Below, piece by piece: positions 16,251-24,640 of a DNA stretch of 64,000 bases; the first letter of the stretch is position 1; each line of letters begins with the position of its first letter. A program made the position numbers and the translations under genes. The notes below the pieces were generated by a model that was not told where the DNA came from, did no database searches, and saw only the letters and a program-made list of their open reading frames with translations. Source of the stretch: Streptomyces sp. R21 (GTDB lineage: Bacteria > Actinomycetota > Actinomycetes > Streptomycetales > Streptomycetaceae); assembly GCF_041051975.1 (NCBI RefSeq), contig NZ_CP163435.1, positions 3,286,001-3,350,000 of the forward strand, read 5' to 3'.

Positions 16251-18127
16251 CGGCGCCGACGAAGACCGCGCCGGACAAGGACCCGGACAAGGGCAGCGGC
16301 GATGAGCGGGGGCCCGTCGGTGAACCGGCCGACCACGGCGACCCCTTCGACCGCGACGCCCTCCCCACGCCTGAGGGAGCGACGGCCGCGCTGCTGCGCT
16401 CCCTGCTGGCCCCGCTCAGGTCGCGCGTCGTGCTCACCACGGTGCTGCTCCTGGTCCAGCAGGCGGCGGTGCAGACGGGCCCGCTGCTGGTGGCGTACGC
16501 CATCGACCGCGGGGTACCGGCGTTCCGCCGGGGCGACCACGGGCCGCTGATCGCGGTGGGCGTGGCGTACGCGCTGTCCGCGGTGCTCTCCGGCGCCCTG
16601 CAGTACGCGTTCATCCGGGCGTCCGCGCGGGTCAACCAGGACGTGCTGCTCGATCTGCGCGGCCGGATCTTCCGCCACGCGCAGGCGCTGAGCATCGACT
16701 TCCACGAGCGCTACACCTCGGGCCGGCTGATCTCCCGCTCCACCACGGACGTCGAGTCACTGCGCGAACTCCTCAGCGAGGGCCTGCAGGAACTCGTCAT
16801 GGTCATCCTGTCGTTCGGCTACATCTCGGCGATGCTGCTCTGGCTGGACCTGGGCCTCGGCGCGGCGGCGGTGGCCTCGTTCGTCCCGTTGTATCTGCTC
16901 ATCCGGCTCTACCGGCGCCGTGTGGACCGGATCTTCCAGCTGCGTTCCACCGCGATCGCCGGGGTCATCGTGAAGTTCGCGGAGACGATGAACGGCATCC
17001 GCCCGGTGCGCGCGTTCCGGCGCGAGGACGCCAACGACGCGGACTTCCGCGTACTGAACCAGCGCCACGAACGCGTCAACGGCGATGCCATCCTGGAGAT
17101 GGCCCGCTATGTCACCGGCTCCCGCCTGGTCGCCAACACGGCGGTGGCGGGCATCGTGCTGTGGGGCGCCTACCGGGTGGCGGACGACTCGCTGGAGCTG
17201 GGTGTACTGGCGGCGGCGGTGCTGTATCTGCGCCGGCTCTACGACCCCATCGACCGCCTCGGCATGTTCCTCAACTCCTACCAGTCGGCGGCGGCCTCGC
17301 TGGAGAAGATCGCCGGGCTGCTCGCCCAGACGCCGTCGGTGCCGGAGCCGTCCGAGCCGCGCCCGCTGCCCGCCCTGGAGTCCGAGCACCCGGGCCGGGA
17401 AGTGGTCTTCGACGACGTGCGCTTCGCCTACCGCACCGGCGGCGAGGTCCTGCCGCACTTCTCCCTCACCCTGCCCGCCGGGCAGACCGTGGCCGTGGTC
17501 GGCTCGACGGGCGCCGGCAAGTCGACGCTCGCCAAGCTGCTGGCCCGCTTCTACGACCCCTCCGACGGGCGGGTCCTCCTCGACGGCGTCGACCTGCGTG
17601 AGCTGTCGGTGCCCGAACTGCGGCGCGGCGTGGTGATGGTGACCCAGGAGGCGTTCCTGTTCTCCGGCACGGTCGCCGAGAACATCGCGATCGGCCGCCC
17701 CGACGCGTCCCGCAAGGACATCGAGCAGGCGGCCAAGGCGATCGGCGCCCACGACTTCATCAGCTCACTGCCCGAGGGCTACGACACCGACGTACGCAAG
17801 CGGGGCGGCCGTATCTCGGCGGGCCAGCGCCAACTGGTCGCGTTCGCACGGGCGTTGCTCGCCGACCCGGCGGTCCTGATCCTGGACGAGGCGACCAGTT
17901 CGCTGGACATCCCCGGCGAACGGGCCGTGCAGCGGGCCATGTTGACCGTCCTGCGAGGCCGTACGGCGGTGGTCATCGCCCACCGGCTGTCCACGGTGGA
18001 GATCGCGGACCGGGTGCTGGTCATGGAGCACGGCCGGATCGTCGAGGACGGCAGCCCGGACCGGCTCGTCGCGGACACCGGAAGGTTCGCGGACCTGCAC
18101 CGGGCGTGGCGCGACAGCCTGGTGTAG
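16247..18127 (+). CDS. Heterodimeric ABC exporter half B (catalytic Walker sites)
   Basis: 626 residues, coupled to half A by ATGA. A charged, disordered 55-residue N-terminus precedes six membrane spans and the ATPase domain. Walker A is GSTGAGKST (K425), Walker [12 protein letters not shown] has catalytic E548, and the H-loop is IAHRLST. The signature is ISAGQ (523-527) rather than LSGGQ. The consensus ATP site is thus formed by its Walker motifs and the LSGGQ of half A, while its weak signature faces half A's degenerate Walker B. This complementary pattern supports a heterodimer. It is followed 34 bp later by a second exporter pair. Confidence 0.95.
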   Translation: MTAPTKTAPDKDPDKGSGDERGPVGEPADHGDPFDRDALPTPEGATAALLRSLLAPLRSRVVLTTVLLLVQQAAVQTGPLLVAYAIDRGVPAFRRGDHGPLIAVGVAYALSAVLSGALQYAFIRASARVNQDVLLDLRGRIFRHAQALSIDFHERYTSGRLISRSTTDVESLRELLSEGLQELVMVILSFGYISAMLLWLDLGLGAAAVASFVPLYLLIRLYRRRVDRIFQLRSTAIAGVIVKFAETMNGIRPVRAFRREDANDADFRVLNQRHERVNGDAILEMARYVTGSRLVANTAVAGIVLWGAYRVADDSLELGVLAAAVLYLRRLYDPIDRLGMFLNSYQSAAASLEKIAGLLAQTPSVPEPSEPRPLPALESEHPGREVVFDDVRFAYRTGGEVLPHFSLTLPAGQTVAVVGSTGAGKSTLAKLLARFYDPSDGRVLLDGVDLRELSVPELRRGVVMVTQEAFLFSGTVAENIAIGRPDASRKDIEQAAKAIGAHDFISSLPEGYDTDVRKRGGRISAGQRQLVAFARALLADPAVLILDEATSSLDIPGERAVQRAMLTVLRGRTAVVIAHRLSTVEIADRVLVMEHGRIVEDGSPDRLVADTGRFADLHRAWRDSLV

Positions 18128-18161
18128 CGGACACGGGTGCTTGAGGGTCGAGGGGGATCGG

Positions 18162-19919
18162 ATGATTGACGCGTACGGGGATCCGGGCAGGCCCGACTGT
18201 CGCAGCGGCGGCCGCTACCTGTGGTGGCTGGTCACCCGGCAGCCGGGGCGCGCCGTCGCCGGGGCGCTGCTCGGCAGCATCTGGCTGGTGCTGATGGCGG
18301 TGGCGCCGTACCTGCTGTCCCGTGCGATCGACGACGGTCTGGAGCCGGGCGACCAGGCGGCGCTGGCCGGCTGGGCCGCCGTCCTGTTCGGTGTCGGGGC
18401 GTTCAACGCCTGGCTGAGCATCATGCGCCACCGCACGATGACCCGGGTCCGGATGGACGCCAACTTCCGTACGGTGAAGGTCGTCGTGGGGCAGGCGGTC
18501 CAGCTCGGCGCCGCGCTGTCGCGCCAGGTCGGGGCCGGGGAGGTCGTCACGATCGGCGTGGGCGACGTCCAGACGATCAGCCAGTCGCTGACCGTCGTCG
18601 GCCCGGGGGTGGGCGCCGCCGTCTCCTATCTGTTCGTCACGGGGCTACTGCTGTCGGTGTCGCCGCTGCTGGCCGGGGTCATCCTGCTGGGCCTGCCGGT
18701 GGTGATCGTGGTGGTGGGTCCGCTGATGGGGCGGCTGCAGAGCACGGAGACCGCGTACCGCGAACGGCAGGGCGTGCTGACCGCGCGGATCGGCGATCTC
18801 GCGGGCGGGCTGCGGGTCCTCAACGGGCTGGGCGGCAAGGGGCTGTTCGCCGACGCCTTCGAGCGGGACTCGCAGCGGCTGCGGGCGCAGGGGTACCGGG
18901 TCGGGGCGGTGACCAGCTGGATCCAGGCACTGGGCATCGGGCTGCCGACGGTGTTCCTCGCGGTGGTGACCTGGCTGGCGGCCCGGCTGGCCGCCGAGGG
19001 GGACATCACCGTCGGCGAGTTGGTGTCGGTGTACGGCTACGTCGCGGTCGTGGTGCCGATGGTGGCGTTCTTCATCGAGTGCGGCTACCAGATCAGCCGC
19101 GGTCTGGTGGCGGCACGACGGGTCGTACGATTCCTGCGGCTGGAGCCGCTGGAGAGCACCGGCACGCGGGACGCGCCGGCCGAGCCGTCGGCACTGCACG
19201 ACCCGGAGTCCGGGGTGCGGGTGCTGCCCGGGCGGCTGACCGCGCTGGCCGGTGCCCGTCCCGCCGAGTCCGCGGCCGTGCTCGACCGCCTGGGCCGGTA
19301 CGCCCCGTCGGCGGCGACCTGGGGTTCGGTGCCGCTCGACGAGATCGCCCTGCCGCGGCTGCGCGAGCGGATCCTGCTCGCGGACCACGAGGCCGACCTG
19401 TTCGCGGGCCCGCTGCGCGACCTTGTCGGCGGGCGCCGGAACCCGGGCGAGGACGAGCTCACGCGGGCCGTGCACGCGGCCGTCGCCGACGACATCGTGC
19501 AGGGCCTGCCCGACGGGTTCGACGCGGCGATCGACGCGCAGGGCCGCAACCTCTCCGGCGGCCAGCGACAGCGCGTCCGGCTGGCCCGGGCGCTGCTGGC
19601 CGACCCCGAGGTACTGCTCGCCGTCGAGCCGACCTCGGCGCTCGACGCCCACACGGAGGCCACCGTCGCGGACCGGCTGCGCGCGGCGCGGAGCGGCCGT
19701 ACGACCGTCGTCACCACCACCTCCCCGCTGGTCCTCGACCGCGCGGACACCGTGTACTTCCTGGTCGACGGCAAGGTCGCCGCGAGCGGCAGCCATGCCC
19801 GGCTGCTCACCGAGCAGCCCGGATACCGCGCGCTGGTCGCCCGGGACGAGGACGCCGAGGACGCCGCAGACGCCGGAACCACGAAGGACGCCGAGGACGC
19901 CGAGGAGGTCGTACGGTGA
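18162..19919 (+). CDS. ABC exporter half C with an inactivated nucleotide site
   Basis: 585 residues from ATG 18162, which has GAGGGGG 5 nt upstream; a TTG 7 codons earlier is less likely. The membrane domain is ordinary, but the ATPase domain is strongly degenerate. The Walker A position (364-371) reads GARPAESA, with no lysine and no Gly-rich loop. Walker B is LLAVEPTSALD (the aspartate is V488; E489 remains), and the H-loop region TTTSPLVLD has no histidine. The signature LSGGQ (464-468) is intact. The protein probably cannot bind ATP productively itself but lends its signature motif to half D. It overlaps half D by GTGA. Confidence 0.93.
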   Translation: MIDAYGDPGRPDCRSGGRYLWWLVTRQPGRAVAGALLGSIWLVLMAVAPYLLSRAIDDGLEPGDQAALAGWAAVLFGVGAFNAWLSIMRHRTMTRVRMDANFRTVKVVVGQAVQLGAALSRQVGAGEVVTIGVGDVQTISQSLTVVGPGVGAAVSYLFVTGLLLSVSPLLAGVILLGLPVVIVVVGPLMGRLQSTETAYRERQGVLTARIGDLAGGLRVLNGLGGKGLFADAFERDSQRLRAQGYRVGAVTSWIQALGIGLPTVFLAVVTWLAARLAAEGDITVGELVSVYGYVAVVVPMVAFFIECGYQISRGLVAARRVVRFLRLEPLESTGTRDAPAEPSALHDPESGVRVLPGRLTALAGARPAESAAVLDRLGRYAPSAATWGSVPLDEIALPRLRERILLADHEADLFAGPLRDLVGGRRNPGEDELTRAVHAAVADDIVQGLPDGFDAAIDAQGRNLSGGQRQRVRLARALLADPEVLLAVEPTSALDAHTEATVADRLRAARSGRTTVVTTTSPLVLDRADTVYFLVDGKVAASGSHARLLTEQPGYRALVARDEDAEDAADAGTTKDAEDAEEVVR

Positions 19920-21739
19920 CGCGGGCGACGGAACCTCCGAGGGAGGCGTCGGGGCATCTGCCCGTCGCCGAGCAGGCCGATGTGCGGCGGGCGGCGCTGC
20001 GGCTGCTGCGGGCCGACCGGCGGGCGTTCGCCGCCCTGCTCGCGCTGAACGCGCTGGCGGCCGGTGCCGGTCTCGCCGGGCCGTGGCTGCTCGGGCGCAT
20101 CATCGACGACGTCCGGTCGGGCGGCGGCGTCGCCGCCGTGGACCGGCTGGCGCTGGTCATCCTGCTGTGCGCGCTCGTGCAGCTGCTGCTGGCGCGCTGG
20201 GCCCGGTACGTGGGGCACCGCTTCGGCGAGCGGACGCTGGCGCGGGTGCGCGAGCAGTTCGTCGAGCGGACCCTCGCGCTGCCCGCGTCGGTCGTGGAGC
20301 GGGCCGGTACCGGCGACCTGACGGCGCGCGGCACGGCCGACGTCGCCATGGTCGGCGCCACGCTGCGCGACGCCGGGCCCGAACTGCTCATCGCCTCCGT
20401 GCAGGCGCTGTTCATCCTCGGCGCGGTCTTCGTCATCAATCCGCTGCTGGGCGGCTGCGGAGTGGTCGGTCTGGTCGGGATCTGGTTCGCGCTGCGCTGG
20501 TATCTGCGCCGGGCGCGTGCCGCCTATCTCGCGGAGGGCGCGGCCGTTTCGGACGTCGCCGAGATCCTCTCGGCCACCGCGTCGGGCGCCCGCACGGTCG
20601 AGGCCTTCGGGCTCCAGGAGCACCGGGTGGCCGCGAGCCGGGAGGCCCTGGAGACGTCCCGGCGTACGCGGCTGTACACGCTGTTCCTGCGCAGCGTGTT
20701 CTTCCCTGCCGTGGAGGTGTCGTACATCGTCCCGGTGGCGGGGGTGCTGCTGCTCGGCGGCGCGCTGCACGCGCGGGGCGCGATGAGCCTGGGTGCGGTG
20801 GTCGCGGCCGCCCTGTATCTGCGCCAGCTCAGCGATCCGCTCGACACCATCCTGATGCGGGTCGAGCAGTTGCAGAGCAGCGGCGCCTCTTTCGCCCGCG
20901 TCGAGGGGCTGGCCCGCGCGCCGCGGGCCGGGGCCGCCGACTCCCCGGTGCCGGACGGCGACCTGATCGACGTACGCGATGTGCGGTACGCGTACGACCG
21001 CGGGGGCGAGGTCCTGCGCGGGATCGACCTGACCGTGCGACCGGGGGAACGGCTGGCGCTCGTCGGCCCGTCCGGCGCGGGCAAGACCACCCTGAGCAGG
21101 CTGCTGTCGGGCGTCGACCGGCCGACCTCGGGCACCGTGACGGTGGGCCGGGTGCCGGTCGCCGATCTGGGCCCCGAACAGCTGCGCCGGCAGGTCGTGC
21201 TGGTCACCCAGGAGCATCATGTGTTCCTCGGCACCGTCCGCGACAACCTGCTGATCGCCGAACCGTCCGCCACCGACCCCGAGTTGTGGGCGGCGCTCGC
21301 CGCGGTCGACGCCGCCGGGTGGGTGGCCGAGCTGCCGGACGGCCTGGACACCCCGCTGGGCTCGGAGGCGCTCTCCCCGGATTCCGGCTCGGCGCGGCCG
21401 GGCGGGACGGCTGTCACCGACGGCTCGCAGGCTCAGCAACTCGCCCTGGCCCGAGTGGTGCTGGCGGACCCGCACACGCTGATCCTCGACGAGGCCACGG
21501 CTCTGCTCGACCCGGCGACCGCCCGCCACACGGAGCGCGCGCTGGCCGCCGTACTCGCGGGCCGCACCGTCATCGCCGTCGCGCACCGTCTGCACACCGC
21601 GCACGACGCGGACCGCGTGGCCGTGATGGAGGACGGCCGCCTCACCGAACTCGGCACGCACGACGACCTGGTGGCCGCGGACGGCGCGTACGCGGCGCTG
21701 TGGCGCTCGTGGCACGGCGACGGTCACACGCACGACTGA
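19916..21739 (+). CDS. ABC exporter half D (active Walker motifs, lost signature)
   Basis: 607 residues from GTG 19916, coupled to half C by GTGA. Six membrane spans precede an ATPase domain with Walker A GPSGAGKTT (K390), Walker B LILDEATALLD (E526) and H-loop VAHRLHT, all intact. The signature motif is TDGSQ (501-505) instead of LSGGQ, and the segment before it (residues 478-500) is Gly/Ser/Pro-rich and unusual. Together with half C, one perfect ATP site (D Walker motifs plus C signature) and one dead site (C Walker motifs plus D signature) are expected. The last codons lie inside the first copy of a 29-bp tandem repeat. Confidence 0.94.
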   Translation: MTRATEPPREASGHLPVAEQADVRRAALRLLRADRRAFAALLALNALAAGAGLAGPWLLGRIIDDVRSGGGVAAVDRLALVILLCALVQLLLARWARYVGHRFGERTLARVREQFVERTLALPASVVERAGTGDLTARGTADVAMVGATLRDAGPELLIASVQALFILGAVFVINPLLGGCGVVGLVGIWFALRWYLRRARAAYLAEGAAVSDVAEILSATASGARTVEAFGLQEHRVAASREALETSRRTRLYTLFLRSVFFPAVEVSYIVPVAGVLLLGGALHARGAMSLGAVVAAALYLRQLSDPLDTILMRVEQLQSSGASFARVEGLARAPRAGAADSPVPDGDLIDVRDVRYAYDRGGEVLRGIDLTVRPGERLALVGPSGAGKTTLSRLLSGVDRPTSGTVTVGRVPVADLGPEQLRRQVVLVTQEHHVFLGTVRDNLLIAEPSATDPELWAALAAVDAAGWVAELPDGLDTPLGSEALSPDSGSARPGGTAVTDGSQAQQLALARVVLADPHTLILDEATALLDPATARHTERALAAVLAGRTVIAVAHRLHTAHDADRVAVMEDGRLTELGTHDDLVAADGAYAALWRSWHGDGHTHD

Positions 21740-21863
21740 GCGAAGGCGCGTCCGACGCGCACGACTGAGCGAAGGCGCGTCCGACGCGCACGACCGAGCC
21801 GAGGTACGAGTGACGCGCACGACCGAGCGAGGGCGCGAGTGACGCGCACGACTGAAGCCAAGG
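21728..21863. repeat. 29-bp tandem repeat, about 4.7 copies, over a gene end
   Basis: Units start at 21728, 21757, 21786, 21815 and (partial) 21844. The first two are nearly identical and contain GCACGACTGA, the last codons and stop of the ABC exporter; units 3 and 4 have diverged. The junctions of units 1/2 and 2/3 form GCGCGTC-C-GACGCGC, a 7-bp-arm palindrome. The unit length is not a multiple of three, and the copies after the first are untranslated. Confidence 0.85.
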
Positions 21864-22293
21864 ACCGCGGTCGGGTGTGCGTCGTCACGCCCGGCCGTAC
21901 TCGTTGCCCCTCGCACCCCGGCCACCTCTCTGGCCAACTCCCGTCACACCGCGGCACCTCGCCGGCCCCCTCCGTCGACGCGCTTCCGCCCCCGTCCGAC
22001 TTGGGGATTGTTCAACTCTGTGCGTACGGCAGCCAACAAGTCCGTATACCGAACATGACTCCCCGGACAACGGACCAATTCTGGCCAACATGTTGATGCG
22101 GTCCTGACAGATGATGCGATCTCCTGCCACTCTTCCCACGGCCACTCCACAGCAACCTCACAGTCCCATCGCTGTGCCGTGTCCGCTTCACCCCATGCAC
22201 CTGTTTCTGCGTACTTCCCTGTTGTGCCCGGACGGGTCACCCTCCGTCCGGTCTCCCCTGGCCGTGCGACCCGCGGCCACGCAGAAGGAGTCA
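21740..22293. other. 554-bp intergenic region before the first M4 protease
   Basis: Besides the tandem repeat (to 21863), this stretch holds no credible gene. The downstream part is less GC-rich around 22005-22100 and should contain the protease promoter, but I see no clear -35/-10 pair. The ribosome site AAGGAG lies at 22285-22290. Confidence 0.6.
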
Positions 22294-24339
22294 GTGTTGA
22301 GCAGCAGTTCCTCCCACAGACGCACCTCCCACACCCAGCGCCGGATCGCGGGCGTCGCCCTCGTCGGCGTCACCGCCCTGCTGGCCGCGGCCGTACAGTC
22401 GGGCGCCGCGAGCGCCGCCCCGGCACAGGCACCGTCGGCGGGCAAGATCAACCCCGGCGCCGTCGCCCTCAAGCTCACCCCCTCGCAGCGCGCCGAGCTG
22501 ATACGCGACGCCAACGCGGCCAAGGCGGACACCGCCAAGGACCTGGGCCTCGGGGCGAAGGAGTCGCTCGTCGCCCGTGACGTCATCAAGGACGCCAGCG
22601 GCACCGTCCACACCCGCTACGAGCGGACCTACGACGGTCTCCCGGTCCTCGGCGGCGACCTGGTCGTCGACACCGCGAAGTCGGGCAAGACCGGGCACGT
22701 CTACAAGGCGACCAAGGCCGCCATCAAGGTCGCCTCGGTCAAGCCGCAGATCACCGCCGCGAAGGCCGAGAAGCAGGCGCTGTCCGCCGCGAAGGCCGCC
22801 GGCTCCAAGTCCACCGACGCGGACCGGGCACCGCGCAAGGTGATCTGGGCGGGCAACGGCACGCCGACCCTGGCGTACGAGACCGTCGTCGGCGGCCTCC
22901 AGGACGACGGCACCCCCAACCAGCTGCACGTCATCACCGACGCCGCCACCGGCAAGAAGCTCTTCGAGTACCAGGGCATCAAGAACGGCATCGGCAACAC
23001 GCAGTACAGCGGCCAGGTGTCCCTGACGACCACCCAGTCGGGGTCGAACTTCACGCTGAACGACAGCGCGCGCGGCGCCCACAAGACGTACAACCTGAAC
23101 CACGGGACGTCGGGCACCGGCACGCTGTTCTCGCAGACCAGCGACACGTGGGGCAACAGCACCACGTCGAACGCCGCGACCGCGGGCGCCGACGCGCACT
23201 ACGGTGCCGCGGAGACGTGGGACTTCTACAAGAACACGTTCGGCCGCAGCGGCATCAAGAACAACGGTGTGGGCGCGTACTCCCGGGTGCACTACGGCAA
23301 CGCGTACGTCAACGCGTTCTGGGACGACACCTGCTTCTGCATGACGTACGGCGACGGCTCCGGCAACGCCGACCCGCTGACCTCGCTGGACGTGGCCGGC
23401 CACGAGATGAGCCACGGTGTCACCTCCAACACCGCCGGTCTCAACTACAGCGGTGAGTCCGGCGGCCTGAACGAGGCCACCTCGGACATCTTCGGCACCG
23501 GCGTGGAGTTCTACGCGGGCAACTCGACCGACGTGGGCGACTACCTCATCGGCGAGAAGATCGACATCAACGGCGACGGCACCCCGCTGCGCTACATGGA
23601 CAAGCCCAGCAAGGACGGCGGCTCCGCCGACTCCTGGTACTCGGGCGTCGGCAACCTCGACGTGCACTACTCGTCGGGTGTCGCCAACCACTTCTTCTAC
23701 CTGCTGAGCGAGGGCAGCGGCGCCAAGGTCATCAACGGCGTCAGCTACAACTCGCCCACCTCCGACGGCCTGCCGGTCACCGGCATCGGCCGCGACAAGG
23801 CGCTGCAGATCTGGTACCGCGCGCTCACCACGAAGTTCACCTCGACCACCAATTACGCGTCGGCCCGCACGGGCACGCTGGCGGCGGCGGGCGAGCTGTA
23901 CGGCACCACGAGCGCCGAGTACACGGCCGTGCAGAACGCGTGGGCCGGTGTGAACGTGGGCTCGCGGCCCGGCGGTGGCGGCGGTGGCGGTACGTCGTTC
24001 GAGAACACGGCCGACGTATCAATTCCGGACAACGGCGCGGCGGTCACCTCGTCGATCACGGTCAGCGGCCGCACCGGCAACGCGCCGACGAACCTCGCCG
24101 TCGCGGTGGACATCATCCACACCTGGCGCGGCGACCTCGTCGTCGACCTGGTGGCCCCGGACGGCTCGGTCTACAACCTGAAGGCGTTCAGCTCCTCCGA
24201 CTCGGCGGACAACGTCCAGACGACCTACACGGTCAACGCTTCCTCCGAAGTCGCCAACGGTACCTGGAAGTTGAGGGTCCAGGACAAGGCGGCACAGGAC
24301 ACCGGCTACATCAACAGCTGGAAGCTGACCTTCCCGTAA
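22294..24339 (+). CDS. Secreted M4 (thermolysin-type) metalloprotease with P-domain
   Basis: About 681 residues. A Sec signal peptide (about 1-35) is followed by an FTP/PepSY propeptide (about 36-215) that acts as chaperone and inhibitor, then the catalytic domain. The zinc site is HEMSH (H370, E371, H374) with third ligand E394 in GGLNEATSD. After a Gly-rich linker (GGGGGG), a C-terminal P-domain (TSFENTADVSIPDNGAAV ... SWKLTFP), as in proprotein convertases, may aid stability or substrate binding. Start: GTG 22294 or TTG 22297, behind AAGGAG with 3 or 6 nt spacing. It is a close paralogue of the next gene. Its likely role is extracellular protein degradation. Confidence 0.94.
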   Translation: MLSSSSSHRRTSHTQRRIAGVALVGVTALLAAAVQSGAASAAPAQAPSAGKINPGAVALKLTPSQRAELIRDANAAKADTAKDLGLGAKESLVARDVIKDASGTVHTRYERTYDGLPVLGGDLVVDTAKSGKTGHVYKATKAAIKVASVKPQITAAKAEKQALSAAKAAGSKSTDADRAPRKVIWAGNGTPTLAYETVVGGLQDDGTPNQLHVITDAATGKKLFEYQGIKNGIGNTQYSGQVSLTTTQSGSNFTLNDSARGAHKTYNLNHGTSGTGTLFSQTSDTWGNSTTSNAATAGADAHYGAAETWDFYKNTFGRSGIKNNGVGAYSRVHYGNAYVNAFWDDTCFCMTYGDGSGNADPLTSLDVAGHEMSHGVTSNTAGLNYSGESGGLNEATSDIFGTGVEFYAGNSTDVGDYLIGEKIDINGDGTPLRYMDKPSKDGGSADSWYSGVGNLDVHYSSGVANHFFYLLSEGSGAKVINGVSYNSPTSDGLPVTGIGRDKALQIWYRALTTKFTSTTNYASARTGTLAAAGELYGTTSAEYTAVQNAWAGVNVGSRPGGGGGGGTSFENTADVSIPDNGAAVTSSITVSGRTGNAPTNLAVAVDIIHTWRGDLVVDLVAPDGSVYNLKAFSSSDSADNVQTTYTVNASSEVANGTWKLRVQDKAAQDTGYINSWKLTFP

Positions 24340-24640
24340 ACCCTGGCTCGACACAGGGCAAAGTGCAGGGCGCCGTCCCGGAGGTTCAACTCCCCGGGGC
24401 GGCGCCCTCTTTGCCATGCCCTGACCTCGACTTGATTGCCGCCTTACCAAGATCAGACGGGTCGGCTGCGACCCCCACCCTTCACCCGATGGTTGATTTT
24501 CAGACAAGATCTAGTCGGGGTCATGACATTTATGTGCCCCTGATGTCACTCTTCCACCGCACGGCTCACCCGCACCGCAACTTCACACCGCCCGTACGAC
24601 CACCCCACGTCGTCCGGGCGCCCCCACACGAGGAGCTTGC
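24340..24640. other. 301-bp region between the two M4 protease genes
   Basis: It contains the terminator of the first protease gene (24368-24407) and the promoter region of the second. TGACAT (24524-24529) and ATGTCA, 13 bp further on, form a 6-bp-arm inverted repeat about 95 bp upstream of the second start, a possible operator. No gene is seen. Confidence 0.5.
24368..24407 (+). terminator. Terminator of the first M4 protease gene
   Basis: A 14-bp stem (24368-24381 with 24394-24407, one G-T wobble) with a 12-nt loop, followed by TCTTTG, begins 28 bp past the stop codon. Confidence 0.8.

Noticed and set aside
18221..19915. Upstream extension of the half D exporter frame
   Set aside because: It runs through half C in another frame with Arg/Gly-rich nonsense; the GTGA overlap at 19916 gives the true start.
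21728..21863. CRISPR array
   Set aside because: The 29-bp units are directly adjacent without spacers and diverge along the array; this is a simple tandem repeat.
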